From positions 1 to 28,710 of the forward strand of contig WFSP01000022.1 in the NCBI GenBank assembly GCA_015485995.1: 28,710 bases of DNA, written 5' to 3'. The notes beneath the pieces were generated by a model, which made no database searches, was not told where the DNA came from, and saw only the letters and a program-made list of their open reading frames with translations. Source of the stretch: Caldisericales bacterium (GTDB taxonomy: Bacteria > Caldisericota > Caldisericia > Caldisericales > Caldisericaceae). This document shows positions 7,717 through 16,059 of the stretch, in pieces; the stretch's first letter is position 1, and each line of letters opens with the position of its first letter. The position numbers and the translations under genes were made by a program.

Positions 7717-10700
7717 TGTATCTTGAAAAAATATCCGTATATGGCTTTAAAACTTTTAGAAAAGAAACAGAGATACTCTTCTCGCCGAAAGTTACTTGCA
7801 TAGTAGGCCCGAATGGCTCGGGAAAAAGTAATATAGTAGACGGAATAAGGTGGGCATTGGGTGAGCAGCGAATTTCTCTTTTACGCGCATCTGATTCCAC
7901 GGATCTCATTTTTTCCGGTTCTGCGTTCAAAAAACCAATTAGCGTAGCATCCGTAAAACTTGTTTTTAATAACGAGGACCGGTCCTTCCCTGACATAAAC
8001 ACTCCCAGGGTGATAGTGGAAAGAAGGATATACCGCTCACGAGAGGGAGGGTATTTTGTAAACAACAACCCAATACGGCTTCAAGATGTAATGAGGCTTT
8101 TCTATTCCGCAGGGATGTACAATCATACATACTCCATTGTAAGCCAGGGAAGAATAGAAGAGATTCTATTAGCAAAATCGGAGCAGAAGCGCGCCTTAAT
8201 AGAGCAAGTAGCAGGGGTTGGAGTATTTAAAAAGAGGCGCAAAGAAGCCCTAAAAAAACTTAGTGAAACAGAACAGAATTTGCTTAGAGTAAAAGATATA
8301 CTTTCAGAACTTAGGAAACGTGTGGAGCATATAACAAGTGAAGCAAAAAAAGCCCATATGTACTATTTTCTAACCGACCGATTAAAACAGGCTGAAGGGA
8401 CTCTTCTCAATTACTCTCTTTCTAACTTAAAAAGACAAGTAGAAACAGTAAAAAGCGGCATAATGGATGTAGAAAACGAAGAGAAAATGTTGATTGAGAA
8501 ACTCAGGGAGAGAAAAGAGAAATTAAATGAAATAAAAAATAAAAGTGAGGCTCTTTCAAGAGAAACCGGAACAACAAGGAATAAACGAGAAGAATTCCTA
8601 ATAGAGGAAGCAAAATTAAAAGAAAGGGAGATCCATTTTGAAGAGCAGAAAAATCAGTTGGAAGAAAAATCCAGGAAAACCCTACTCGAGATAGAAAGGC
8701 TGAAAAGGAAGTTAGGATATATACAGAAAGATATAAAAGAGCTTAATACACAAAAAAATGTGCTACAAGAAGAAATTAACAAAAGAGAAAAAACCGTGGA
8801 ATTGCTTCAATCCAACATAAAATGCACCGAAAATGAAATTGCCCCACTGCTTGACGAGGAGAAAAAGAACAAGGAGATACGCACAAAATTACAGGAAGTA
8901 CGTGTAAAAAAAGAGCGTATTTTGTCATCAGTCAGATTAGAAATACAATATTTAGAAAAAGAAAAAAATAGAATAGAGCTGGTCATTAAAAATGCAGAAT
9001 CTTCCAGTGTAAAAGAACCATCTTTCATAGAATCCAAAATAAACAACATTTTAAGGGTTTCTTCCGAAAAACAAGAGGAAAGAGAAAAGCTCTCAGAAGA
9101 AATAGCACTGCTTAAATATAAAATCAGTGAAATAAAAGAATTTATAGATACGCATACAATTAAAAATAAACATTTTAAAAATGGGACGCTGGGCAGCATA
9201 TTAGATGTCCCGGATGTAAGAGTAGGCCTTGAAACAGAATTAGATGCATTTATACTTTCAAGCATAGAGGAGATTTACTCTAAACGTAACGGACACTTCT
9301 TAATCAAAGAAAATCTCGTCAACATAGAGAGCACAGAGACTGGGCAAACAAAACCGATTATAAAGTCAACAAATTCTCCCTACTTAAACGGGATATACAT
9401 TTCTGAAACTCTAAAAGATGCGGTTGATTTTTTCAAAAAGAACGTAGGGATTGTTTTCATAAAAAAAATCATTACGAAAGACGGATTTGTCCTGCTTTCC
9501 CCGTTTGAAATAAAAATAAACAGCAATTTGCTTGTCAAGGAAAAAAGCAAAGAACTCGAAAATCTCGTCAGGGAAAAAGAATTAAAAGAGCAAAAGAGAA
9601 ATACTCTTTCCAATGAAACATCCCAATTGAAAAACACAATAAAAGCGTTACAAAACGATTTGGAAAAAACAAAAGAGAAGCTTAAAGATAGAGACAAAGC
9701 CCTTATACAAAAACAGAGAATTCCTGCTATCGAAAAAGAAATTGCGGAAAAAGAAAGCACGGCAAAAAATATAGAAAAAGAAATAAAGACAACTATTAAT
9801 CAAATTGAGATGCTGTCCGAAAAAGAGCAGGCGATTGAAAAGAAAAAAAGGCTGGACGAACTCAAAAACAGCTTACATAATGAGATGATGGCTCTTAAAG
9901 ACTCCCAATTTCAATTCGAACGCATTGCAAGCAACCTGAAACAATCCGAACTTCGTCTTGAGAGAACAAATAGAAACATTGAAGAACTCGAAAAAGAACA
10001 CAACAGTATTGAAACAAGTTTGAAAAATACAAAGCAGAATCTATTTCAGATAAAGAAATTGCACAACAAATTAAAGCTTGATATGGCAGATATTGAAACT
10101 AAGGAAAAAGAACTTAAGGAAAAAACGGATGATATCGAGCACGAAACAAAGAGAATCAATCTGGAAATTTCTCGTATGGAAGAACAAAAAGAAAACATAT
10201 TAAAGAAAACAGAGAAACAACATATATCTCTTGCAGAAAAAACAGCTCAAATCAACAATATAAAAGAAAAAATAAAAGAAAAAAATATAACCGAACGGGA
10301 AATTACCTACAACGTTGACGAGAGAAAAATAAAAATTGAAATCGCATCAATAAAGGCAAAAGTTCAATCGCTTGGCGCAATAGACTTCACCAGCGTGGAA
10401 GAGGAAGAGAGCATAAAAGAAGAATTTAAGAAAAAGGAAGATGTTTACAATGATGTTCTTTCTTCAAAAAAAGAATTGGAATCTTTCATAAAAGAAATGG
10501 AAAATAGGGCGCACAGTGAATTCGAGAAAACATTGGAAGGAGTAGAAAAATATTTCTCCGTTTTTTTTAGAAGAATGTTTAAGGGTGGAGAAGCTGATAT
10601 TGAAAGAATGTTAGATGAAAATAATGAGGTAAAGGGCATTGAACTGAATGTGAGGCTTCCAGGAAAGAAAAGGCAATCACTCCCTCTACTTTCAGGCGGC

Positions 10701-10964
10701 GAAAAATCACTGACTGCACTGGCGTTTCTCTTTGCAATCTTCAAAGTACGGCCTGCCCCGTTTTATGTGCTGGATGAAGCAGATGCGGCACTTGATGAAG
10801 AGAATGTCGTTAAGTTTGGAGAACTGCTCGGAGAAGAATCAAATTTCGCACAATTTATAGTGATCACACACAATAAAGAAACTATGCAGAAAGCAAACAT
10901 ACTTTACGGCATTACGATGGAAGAGGATGGAATTTCAAAAGTTGTTTCATTAAAACTTGTTTAG
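7716..10964 (+). CDS. smc: Chromosome segregation protein SMC
   Basis: SMC is the ATPase core of bacterial condensin. The N-terminal head has Walker A GPNGSGKS at 31-38 and the Q-loop region YSIVSQGRIEEI (about residues 139-150). Long charged coiled coils follow (about 165-470), then a hinge around 480-600 (starting near GTLGSILDVPD), a second coil (about 600-930) and the C-terminal head. That head has the signature LLSGGEKS at about 990-997 and Walker B YVLDEADAALDEE near 1016. At 1082 residues it is somewhat shorter than the usual ~1150-1200, the difference lying in the coils. The start overlaps the fhs stop by one base. A RecN/SbcC-like ATPase is excluded by the hinge and the head motifs. 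Confidence 0.95.
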   Translation: MYLEKISVYGFKTFRKETEILFSPKVTCIVGPNGSGKSNIVDGIRWALGEQRISLLRASDSTDLIFSGSAFKKPISVASVKLVFNNEDRSFPDINTPRVIVERRIYRSREGGYFVNNNPIRLQDVMRLFYSAGMYNHTYSIVSQGRIEEILLAKSEQKRALIEQVAGVGVFKKRRKEALKKLSETEQNLLRVKDILSELRKRVEHITSEAKKAHMYYFLTDRLKQAEGTLLNYSLSNLKRQVETVKSGIMDVENEEKMLIEKLRERKEKLNEIKNKSEALSRETGTTRNKREEFLIEEAKLKEREIHFEEQKNQLEEKSRKTLLEIERLKRKLGYIQKDIKELNTQKNVLQEEINKREKTVELLQSNIKCTENEIAPLLDEEKKNKEIRTKLQEVRVKKERILSSVRLEIQYLEKEKNRIELVIKNAESSSVKEPSFIESKINNILRVSSEKQEEREKLSEEIALLKYKISEIKEFIDTHTIKNKHFKNGTLGSILDVPDVRVGLETELDAFILSSIEEIYSKRNGHFLIKENLVNIESTETGQTKPIIKSTNSPYLNGIYISETLKDAVDFFKKNVGIVFIKKIITKDGFVLLSPFEIKINSNLLVKEKSKELENLVREKELKEQKRNTLSNETSQLKNTIKALQNDLEKTKEKLKDRDKALIQKQRIPAIEKEIAEKESTAKNIEKEIKTTINQIEMLSEKEQAIEKKKRLDELKNSLHNEMMALKDSQFQFERIASNLKQSELRLERTNRNIEELEKEHNSIETSLKNTKQNLFQIKKLHNKLKLDMADIETKEKELKEKTDDIEHETKRINLEISRMEEQKENILKKTEKQHISLAEKTAQINNIKEKIKEKNITEREITYNVDERKIKIEIASIKAKVQSLGAIDFTSVEEEESIKEEFKKKEDVYNDVLSSKKELESFIKEMENRAHSEFEKTLEGVEKYFSVFFRRMFKGGEADIERMLDENNEVKGIELNVRLPGKKRQSLPLLSGGEKSLTALAFLFAIFKVRPAPFYVLDEADAALDEENVVKFGELLGEESNFAQFIVITHNKETMQKANILYGITMEEDGISKVVSLKLV

Positions 10965-10966
10965 TG

Positions 10967-10997
10967 TATAATATTAAAATAGAGATTATTTAGGAGG
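10967..10997 (+). promoter_or_regulatory. Promoter -10 box and Shine-Dalgarno of the aldolase gene
   Basis: A perfect TATAAT (10967-10972) begins immediately after the smc stop. AGGAGG (10992-10997) sits 6 nt before the ATG. A -35 box is weak (TTGTTT at 10942-10947, 19-bp spacing), so the promoter assignment is moderate. Confidence 0.5.
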
Positions 10998-11003
10998 CTT
11001 AAT

Positions 11004-12089
11004 ATGAAAAAAGTTGAATTAACAGCAGGAAAATTAAAAGGATTGGCAAGGCTTGCAGATAGAGAAGGGAAATTCAGGATGCTTGCGATTGACCAGAGGG
11101 GCTCTCTTCAAAGAATGCTGGCGAAAACAGCAGGAAAGGATAAAAGTGAGATAGGCTATAAAGAACTTGCATTAGCCAAGAGGCTTATAACACAATATCT
11201 CTCTCCGTATTTCAGTGCGACACTAATGGATCCTCAGTTCGGAGTCCCGGAATCACTAAAGTATCTTAACAGAAACTCCGCGCTTCTTATCGCAAGGGAA
11301 AAAAGCGGAACAATGCCTGCAGGATATAACATTAAAGAAAAGAAAACTGTTTTGCTTGACGACTGGAGCGTTGAAAAAATTAAAAAAGCAGGTGCAGATG
11401 CAGTAAAATTGCTTCTGTATTACAGGCCCGACGGGACAAAAGAAATTAAGGAATACCAGGAAAATATTGTTAGGCAAGTAGGGGAGCAGTGCAAAAAGTT
11501 CGACCTGCCATTTGTCCTTGAGCCCGTAGGATACGCATTTAAGGACGACGAACCGTCAACTGATTCTCCGGAATACGCAAAGAAAAAACCTGAGATAGTG
11601 CTTGCTATTGCAGAGGAATTTTCAAAGGAAGAATACGGTGTAGACATTCTAAAACTTGAATTCCCTGTTAACTTAAAATTTGTAAAAGAATTTCACAATG
11701 GATATTTCGATGGTAAAATAAGAGAAGCTGTTTATTCGTTAAAAGACGCAGAAAACGCTTGCTACGAAATTACAAAGAAATCCAGGGTGCCATGGGTAAT
11801 CCTCAGCGCGGGAGTTGATATTGCCGAATTCGTTTATAACGTTGAAATTGCATCCAAAGAAGGGGCTTCCGGGTTCCTTGCAGGAAGAGCAGTATGGAAA
11901 GAATTTGCAAAGTATTACCCCAGCGAAGAAGATATGGCAGCTTGGCTTTCGACTTCCGGAGTTACAAACTACTACAGGCTTTACGAGGCAAGCAAAAAAG
12001 CGGTACCGTATCTTGAAAACAAACAATTCCAGAGCTTTGCAGGCATAGGCTTAAAAGACGCAGGAGAAGAGTGGTACAAAAAGTTTTAA
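11004..12089 (+). CDS. Class I aldolase of the LacD (tagatose-1,6-bisphosphate aldolase) type
   Basis: The 361-residue protein belongs to the DeoC/FbaB/LacD superfamily of TIM-barrel, Schiff-base aldolases. Matching features are the N-terminal LAIDQRGSL, DAVKLLLYYRPD, FVLEPVGYAF and the lysine in DILKLEFPV (K217), which fits the Schiff-base lysine of LacD. The segment VPWVILSAGVD and the phosphate-site-like GASGFLAGRAVWKE also fit. The physiological substrate is uncertain: tagatose 1,6-bisphosphate, fructose 1,6-bisphosphate, or 6-deoxy-6-sulfofructose 1-phosphate (YihT-like) are all handled by relatives. No sugar-utilisation gene is adjacent to decide. It has its own promoter and terminator, so it is probably monocistronic. 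Confidence 0.85.
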   Translation: MKKVELTAGKLKGLARLADREGKFRMLAIDQRGSLQRMLAKTAGKDKSEIGYKELALAKRLITQYLSPYFSATLMDPQFGVPESLKYLNRNSALLIAREKSGTMPAGYNIKEKKTVLLDDWSVEKIKKAGADAVKLLLYYRPDGTKEIKEYQENIVRQVGEQCKKFDLPFVLEPVGYAFKDDEPSTDSPEYAKKKPEIVLAIAEEFSKEEYGVDILKLEFPVNLKFVKEFHNGYFDGKIREAVYSLKDAENACYEITKKSRVPWVILSAGVDIAEFVYNVEIASKEGASGFLAGRAVWKEFAKYYPSEEDMAAWLSTSGVTNYYRLYEASKKAVPYLENKQFQSFAGIGLKDAGEEWYKKF

Positions 12090-12120
12090 CCTGTAAATAA
12101 GAAAAAATTTTGTAAAACAG

Positions 12121-12150
12121 AGCAGGGTTTAAAAACTCTGCTTTTTATTA
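12121..12150 (+). terminator. Rho-independent terminator after the aldolase gene
   Basis: The arms AGCAGGGTTT (12121-12130) and AAACTCTGCT (12133-12142) pair with one G-T wobble around a two-base loop, and a T-rich tract follows (12143-12153). It lies 31 bp after the aldolase stop. Confidence 0.85.
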
Positions 12151-12151
12151 T

Positions 12152-12181
12152 TTGCAACTTTTGCAAGTTTTGTGCTATTAT
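12152..12181 (+). promoter_or_regulatory. Possible promoter of the membrane protein/PspC cluster
   Basis: TTGCAA (12152-12157) and TATTAT (12176-12181) are spaced by 18 bp, just after the aldolase terminator. The first gene of the cluster starts 117 bp later behind a near-perfect Shine-Dalgarno, AGGAGGTGATC (12285-12295). Confidence 0.4.
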
Positions 12182-12297
12182 AAACAATAGTGAAAAAGAT
12201 GAAAGAAGCAGAATTTTATAGAGAGCAAATTGATTAGCCAGCCTTACTTTCAATTTTAATAAAAAGGTGAAGCTCGCATTGATTAGGAGGTGATCGT

Positions 12298-12804
12298 ATG
12301 AGTGATTTGGACGCACGATTTGCATTTGGAAGTTTACTTGTTGCATTTGGTGTAACCTATGTTCTTGCACACTTTGCAGTAATCCCTATAATATGGACAT
12401 TCTTAGGCTTTTTTCTTATATTTGAAGGCACATACTATACAATCAAGAAAATATATTCAAACAGAGAAGATTTTTCCGGATATTTATCTATGCTCTTTAT
12501 AGGAATTAGCATATTGCTCTTTACGTTTAATATTATTCAGTATTCTTTCCCAGCTCTTCTTGCTTCTCTATTTATTTCCGTAGGTCTTGCACTGCTTATT
12601 TCCGGCGGACTGCTTAAGTTTATTATTAAAGAAACTATATATGGTATAGTACTTATCTGCATTGGGGCAATTTTTCTACTTCCATCCGTTTTTCACATTT
12701 CAGAAAATTTTTATAAATTTGTCCGTATATACGGATTCGGAGGCTTATTCATATTACTTGGTATAATAATCATACTGCCAGGGAAAGGAGATAAAAAGAA
12801 ATGA
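12298..12804 (+). CDS. Multi-span membrane protein, first gene of a PspC cluster
   Basis: The 168-residue protein has about five to six hydrophobic segments (roughly residues 8-24, 27-46, 59-80, 83-105, 113-131 and 142-160) joined by short loops, and ends in a lysine-rich tail. It resembles the transmembrane N-terminal part of LiaF-like and DUF5668-type proteins often encoded beside PspC proteins, but I see no diagnostic motif and give no function. The start is fixed by the Shine-Dalgarno AGGAGGTGATC two bases upstream of the ATG. Its end overlaps the next gene by 4 bp (ATGA), so the two are probably translated together and act at the cytoplasmic membrane. Confidence 0.75.
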   Translation: MSDLDARFAFGSLLVAFGVTYVLAHFAVIPIIWTFLGFFLIFEGTYYTIKKIYSNREDFSGYLSMLFIGISILLFTFNIIQYSFPALLASLFISVGLALLISGGLLKFIIKETIYGIVLICIGAIFLLPSVFHISENFYKFVRIYGFGGLFILLGIIIILPGKGDKKK

Positions 12805-13142
12805 AATGTTACAATGATCAAACAAGAGAAGCAGTTGGAGTATGCTCTCGGTGCGGCAAAGCAATCTGCCCGGAAGAGTCAATAATAATAAACGACAAAC
12901 TTTATTGCAAAGAATGCGCGGAAAAAATAAAAGAAGAAGAGGCACATCCAAAGACACTGCATAGGTCGCTACACAGCAGAATGCTTGCGGGTGTTTGTGG
13001 AGGATTAGGTGAATACTTCGGAATTGACCCAACAATAGTACGAATTATTTTTGTTCTCCTGCTGATTGTTCCCAAAATAGGATTATTAGGAATATTACTA
13101 TTATATATACTACTCTGGCTTATAATGCCTGAGGGAGATTAA
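12801..13142 (+). CDS. Zinc-finger (B-box-like) PspC-domain membrane protein, copy 1
   Basis: The 113-residue protein has an N-terminal cysteine cluster, C3, C15, C18, C23, C36 and C39 (pattern of a B-box-like or treble-clef zinc site). A charged linker follows, then a PspC domain (about 53-113) with the family core [21 protein letters not shown], a long hydrophobic helix pair and the terminal LWLIMPEGD. PspC proteins act in phage-shock/envelope-stress responses, as membrane-associated regulators or toxin-like partners. The role of the attached zinc module is unknown. It overlaps the preceding membrane protein by 4 bp and is followed 4 bp later by a paralogue of identical architecture. Confidence 0.85.
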   Translation: MKCYNDQTREAVGVCSRCGKAICPEESIIINDKLYCKECAEKIKEEEAHPKTLHRSLHSRMLAGVCGGLGEYFGIDPTIVRIIFVLLLIVPKIGLLGILLLYILLWLIMPEGD

Positions 13143-13146
13143 TAAA

Positions 13147-13503
13147 ATGAAATGTTTTAATGACCCAACTCGCGATGCAGTTGGCACTTGCTCACTCTGC
13201 GGAAAAGGCATATGCCCAGAGGATGCAGTATATATAGAAGATAAACTCTATTGTAAGAAGTGTGCAAAGAAGATTCTAATAGGAGAAAACAAAGCAGAGA
13301 AAAAGCTTTACCGTTCTAGAAAAAACAAGTCGATTTGCGGAGTATGTGGGGGGTTTGCCGAGTATGCAGATACTGATTCTACGCTGATACGTGTTGTGTG
13401 GGTTATTGCAACATTGTTTACCGGAATCTTGCCGGGAATCATTGCTTATTTTATAATGTGCCTTGTCGTTCCGAAAGAACCAACAAAAACAGAACAAACG
13501 TGA
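13147..13503 (+). CDS. Zinc-finger (B-box-like) PspC-domain membrane protein, copy 2
   Basis: The 118-residue protein has the same layout as its neighbour: cysteines at C3, C15, C18, C23, C36 and C39, a basic linker, and a PspC domain whose core reads [23 protein letters not shown]. The last helix pair ends in CLVVPKEP. The N-terminal 40 residues are nearly the same in the two copies, while the PspC parts differ more, so this looks like an old tandem duplication. It closes the three-gene cluster and is convergent with the next gene, only 19 bp away. Confidence 0.85.
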   Translation: MKCFNDPTRDAVGTCSLCGKGICPEDAVYIEDKLYCKKCAKKILIGENKAEKKLYRSRKNKSICGVCGGFAEYADTDSTLIRVVWVIATLFTGILPGIIAYFIMCLVVPKEPTKTEQT

Positions 13504-13522
13504 TGTTTTTTAGCATACGATA

Positions 13523-14470
13523 TTAAGCATCAATAATGGATTTTACGTGTTGTAAACTTTCAAGGCCTCTTGCATAAGCATCGGAAGCTTTATCGAGAGC
13601 ATTTGCTGCACGTCTTCTATTTTTTAAAGGTATGGTTTTGGTAGGAGGGATAAATGCTTTCCTTCCCACGTTTCTTTCCCACTGCCTCCAAAAAAGTAAA
13701 ACATCCTCAAAATGCTTCACTGCACGAATCATTTCTTTCTGTGCCTTCTCGTTCAAAAAATGATGTATTCCAAGCAGGTAGGAAACATTTCCGTTCAGCG
13801 CAGTCCATTGCGGATAAACCGCAGATGAGAGGTACGGATGAACCGTGCCATCTTCCATAGAAAAAGAAAATTCCTGATTCCTAAGGTTTCCCGCAAATTC
13901 TTTATATGCCATTTTACCTGAAGACACATTATTTCTCATAATTTCTGTTTCAAGATTTAAAAATTCTTTTTTCATAAGGTTCACAAATCTGAGAAAGTTT
14001 TCTCTACCATAAAAACCTTTCCTGTCAGGGATTTTAGCGTAATCAACAGTTACAACAAAACTATTTTTCGCTAATAGCTCTTCTATATCTTTTTCTTCGC
14101 AAAATACACTTCTGTAAAATAAGGCTCTACCTTTTTCAACCTTAGCAATCAAGAGATTCTGCGGATAAAGAATAAATGGCTCTTTAGGAAGATCCGCCGC
14201 TGCCCGTAAACGATCAACGATAATATCAACTCCAAGAAATATTTTTATATTACTCTTTATATAATCAATACTCCCGTTAAACACAAAAGGAATTTTGTAA
14301 TCATACAAAAACCGTAACGAGTAACCGCTCATAGCATTCAGCTCCGTAAGGAGCACTGGAAAACCCTCTGATTTAAGAATTGCATATAGATACAGTAAAA
14401 AATCATACTCGCATTGTACGCCTTTTTCTTTTATACCGGCAAAAATTGTTTCTATCTTTTCATTTTCCAC
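13523..14470 (-). CDS. Unknown protein, weak resemblance to BtrH-type N-terminal domains
   Basis: I do not recognise this 315-residue protein with confidence. The segment around C20 (GVQCEYDFLLYLYAILKSEG) followed by LNAMSGYSLRF resembles the cysteine and SG-type motifs of butirosin-biosynthesis BtrH N-terminal (papain-like) proteins. The rest is alpha-helical, with an Arg/Lys-rich C-terminus and no membrane segment. Start: GTG at 14470. A perfect TATAAT lies exactly 6 nt upstream with no Shine-Dalgarno, so a leaderless mRNA is likely. It is convergent with the PspC cluster and divergent from degV, so it is probably monocistronic. Confidence 0.7.
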   Translation of the reverse strand: MENEKIETIFAGIKEKGVQCEYDFLLYLYAILKSEGFPVLLTELNAMSGYSLRFLYDYKIPFVFNGSIDYIKSNIKIFLGVDIIVDRLRAAADLPKEPFILYPQNLLIAKVEKGRALFYRSVFCEEKDIEELLAKNSFVVTVDYAKIPDRKGFYGRENFLRFVNLMKKEFLNLETEIMRNNVSSGKMAYKEFAGNLRNQEFSFSMEDGTVHPYLSSAVYPQWTALNGNVSYLLGIHHFLNEKAQKEMIRAVKHFEDVLLFWRQWERNVGRKAFIPPTKTIPLKNRRRAANALDKASDAYARGLESLQHVKSIIDA

Positions 14471-14476
14471 ACTTTG

Positions 14477-14504
14477 ATTATAATTAATTAATGTAAAATA
14501 TAAA
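14477..14504 (-). promoter_or_regulatory. Leaderless-type promoter of the 315-codon unknown gene
   Basis: On the minus strand TTTATA (14499-14504), a 16-bp spacer and TATAAT (14477-14482) are followed by six bases and the GTG start. The same short region must also carry the degV promoter on the plus strand, so the two probably overlap. Confidence 0.6.
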
Positions 14505-14523
14505 CAGGTAGGGGGTAGGAAAA

Positions 14524-15363
14524 ATGATAAAAATTGTTACTGACTCAACTGGGTATTTAAATAAGGAATTTTGTAAAGAAAATGGTATTACAGTAGTTCC
14601 CTTGCATGTAAGGTTCGGCGAAAAATCTTACAGAGAAGGTGTAGATATTACACCAGACCAGTTTTATGAATTACTTGAAACAAATAAGGAACTTCCAAAA
14701 ACTTCTCAGCCTTCAATTCAAGATTTTTTAAATGAATACCGACGCATCCTGAAAAATAGAGACGATGTCCTTTCCATACATATATCATCAAAACTCAGCG
14801 GCACGTTTAATGCAGCAAGGATGGCAGCAGAACAATTAGAACCTAACAGAATCAGGTTAGTTAATTCACAGCATACATCAATGATTATTTCATTTTTGGT
14901 GGAATTTGCCCTTGAGGAAATCAAAAAGGGAAAGAGCCTAGAAGAAGTTTATCAGTCAACAAATGCACTTGTCCCAAAGATGATTACGCGCTTTACTTTC
15001 TGGGATATTAAATACCTTGTACAGGGCGGGAGACTCAGTAAAGCAGAAGGATTAATCGGCTCTATACTCAGCATTAAGCCAATTCTTTCTTTTACAAACG
15101 GGGAGGTAAAAACTGAAAGTACGCCACGTACCTGGAAAAAATCACTTCGGAAGCTCGCAGAATATGTAGAAGAAACTAACAAAACGCTCGGAATTGAAAA
15201 AATAAGCGTAATCTATGGCACAAACAAAGCAGAGGCTGTAGATTTTGCAAATAAAATAAAGGAGTTATTAAACAAAGAAATCCGTTTGCAGCAGCTTGGA
15301 GCTGTTGTAGGGACGTATGCAGGGCCACGCTGGATAGGGATCGGCATTCAAACAAAAAAGTGA
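14524..15363 (+). CDS. DegV family fatty-acid-binding protein
   Basis: DegV/FakB proteins bind a fatty acid in a tunnel; in Firmicutes they present it to the FakA kinase for phosphorylation. The 279-residue protein has the family landmarks: MIKIVTDSTGYL at the start, VPLHVRFGEKSYREGVDIT, LPKTSQPS, SIHISSKLSGTFNAA, YLVQGGRLSKAEG, and GPRWIGIG at the end. No fakA-like kinase gene is in view, so the partner is unknown. The ATG is preceded by a G-rich Shine-Dalgarno (AGGGGGTAGG, 14509-14519 region). The end overlaps the nth start (GTGA), so the two genes are probably cotranslated. Confidence 0.93.
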   Translation: MIKIVTDSTGYLNKEFCKENGITVVPLHVRFGEKSYREGVDITPDQFYELLETNKELPKTSQPSIQDFLNEYRRILKNRDDVLSIHISSKLSGTFNAARMAAEQLEPNRIRLVNSQHTSMIISFLVEFALEEIKKGKSLEEVYQSTNALVPKMITRFTFWDIKYLVQGGRLSKAEGLIGSILSIKPILSFTNGEVKTESTPRTWKKSLRKLAEYVEETNKTLGIEKISVIYGTNKAEAVDFANKIKELLNKEIRLQQLGAVVGTYAGPRWIGIGIQTKK

Positions 15364-16013
15364 ACAAAAATATTAAGCAAATTGTAGAAACTCTAAAAAA
15401 AGAGCTCAAAAAATATGGAGACCCCGTTGTAACAAAAGTTGCAAAAGAGAAAAAATCTCCGTATCGAGTGCTTATATCTACTATTCTGAGTTTGCGCACA
15501 AAGGACGAAACAACTCTACGAGCAAGTGAACGACTTTTTAAAAATGCAGACACCCCTAAAAAGATGCTTAACCTATCTAAAAATAAAATAGAAAAACTGA
15601 TTTATCCCGTAGGTTTTTACCATAGGAAAGCGGAGCAAATACTAAAAATCTCGGAAATTCTCATTGGCGAATATAGTGGAAACGTGCCAGACAACCTTGA
15701 CGAATTGTTAAAGCTTCCCGGTGTCGGCAGGAAAACAGCAAATTTAGTTCTGAACGAAGGGTTCGGTAAATTAGGCATCTGTGTTGATACTCACGTCCAC
15801 AGGATTTCAAATAGGCTGGGAATTGTAAAAACAAAAAACCCTAAAGAAACAGAGTTTGCACTGCAAAAAGTTTTACCCAAAAAATATTGGATCATTTTCA
15901 ATACACTGCTTGTAACGTTAGGGCAAAACATATGTACCCCGATTTCTCCAAAATGCTCGATTTGCCCCATAAATCAGTACTGCCAAAAAGTTAGGGTAGA
16001 GAAACACAGGTAG
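15360..16013 (+). CDS. nth: Endonuclease III (DNA glycosylase/AP lyase)
   Basis: The enzyme removes oxidised pyrimidines and cleaves the abasic site. The 217-residue protein has the helix-hairpin-helix LPGVGRKTANLVL with the catalytic lysine K125, and the catalytic aspartate D143 in CVDTHVHRISNRLG. Its [4Fe-4S] ligands are C192, C199, C202 and C208 (C-x6-C-x2-C-x5-C). The GTG start overlaps the degV stop. The iron-sulfur loop distinguishes it from cluster-less relatives, and the Lys/Asp pair from the monofunctional MutY, which lacks the lysine. Confidence 0.97.
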   Translation: MNKNIKQIVETLKKELKKYGDPVVTKVAKEKKSPYRVLISTILSLRTKDETTLRASERLFKNADTPKKMLNLSKNKIEKLIYPVGFYHRKAEQILKISEILIGEYSGNVPDNLDELLKLPGVGRKTANLVLNEGFGKLGICVDTHVHRISNRLGIVKTKNPKETEFALQKVLPKKYWIIFNTLLVTLGQNICTPISPKCSICPINQYCQKVRVEKHR

Positions 16014-16023
16014 CGTTACACAG

Positions 16024-16051
16024 TTGTAAAAATCGTCCTTTACTTTAAAAT
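16024..16051 (+). promoter_or_regulatory. Short-leader or leaderless promoter of the lipoprotein gene
   Basis: TTGTAA (16024-16029), a 16-bp spacer and TAAAAT (16046-16051) end 8 nt before the ATG at 16060. No Shine-Dalgarno is present in between. Confidence 0.5.
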
Positions 16052-16059
16052 AGTATATA

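Noticed and set aside
13504..13522. Bidirectional terminator between the convergent PspC and unknown genes
   Set aside because: There is a T run, but no stem of more than five pairs could be drawn.
15966..15983. CCCATAAATCAGTACTG inside nth as a further TnsB repeat
   Set aside because: It shares only the CCCATAAAT half, lies in conserved coding sequence, and is far from the transposon end.
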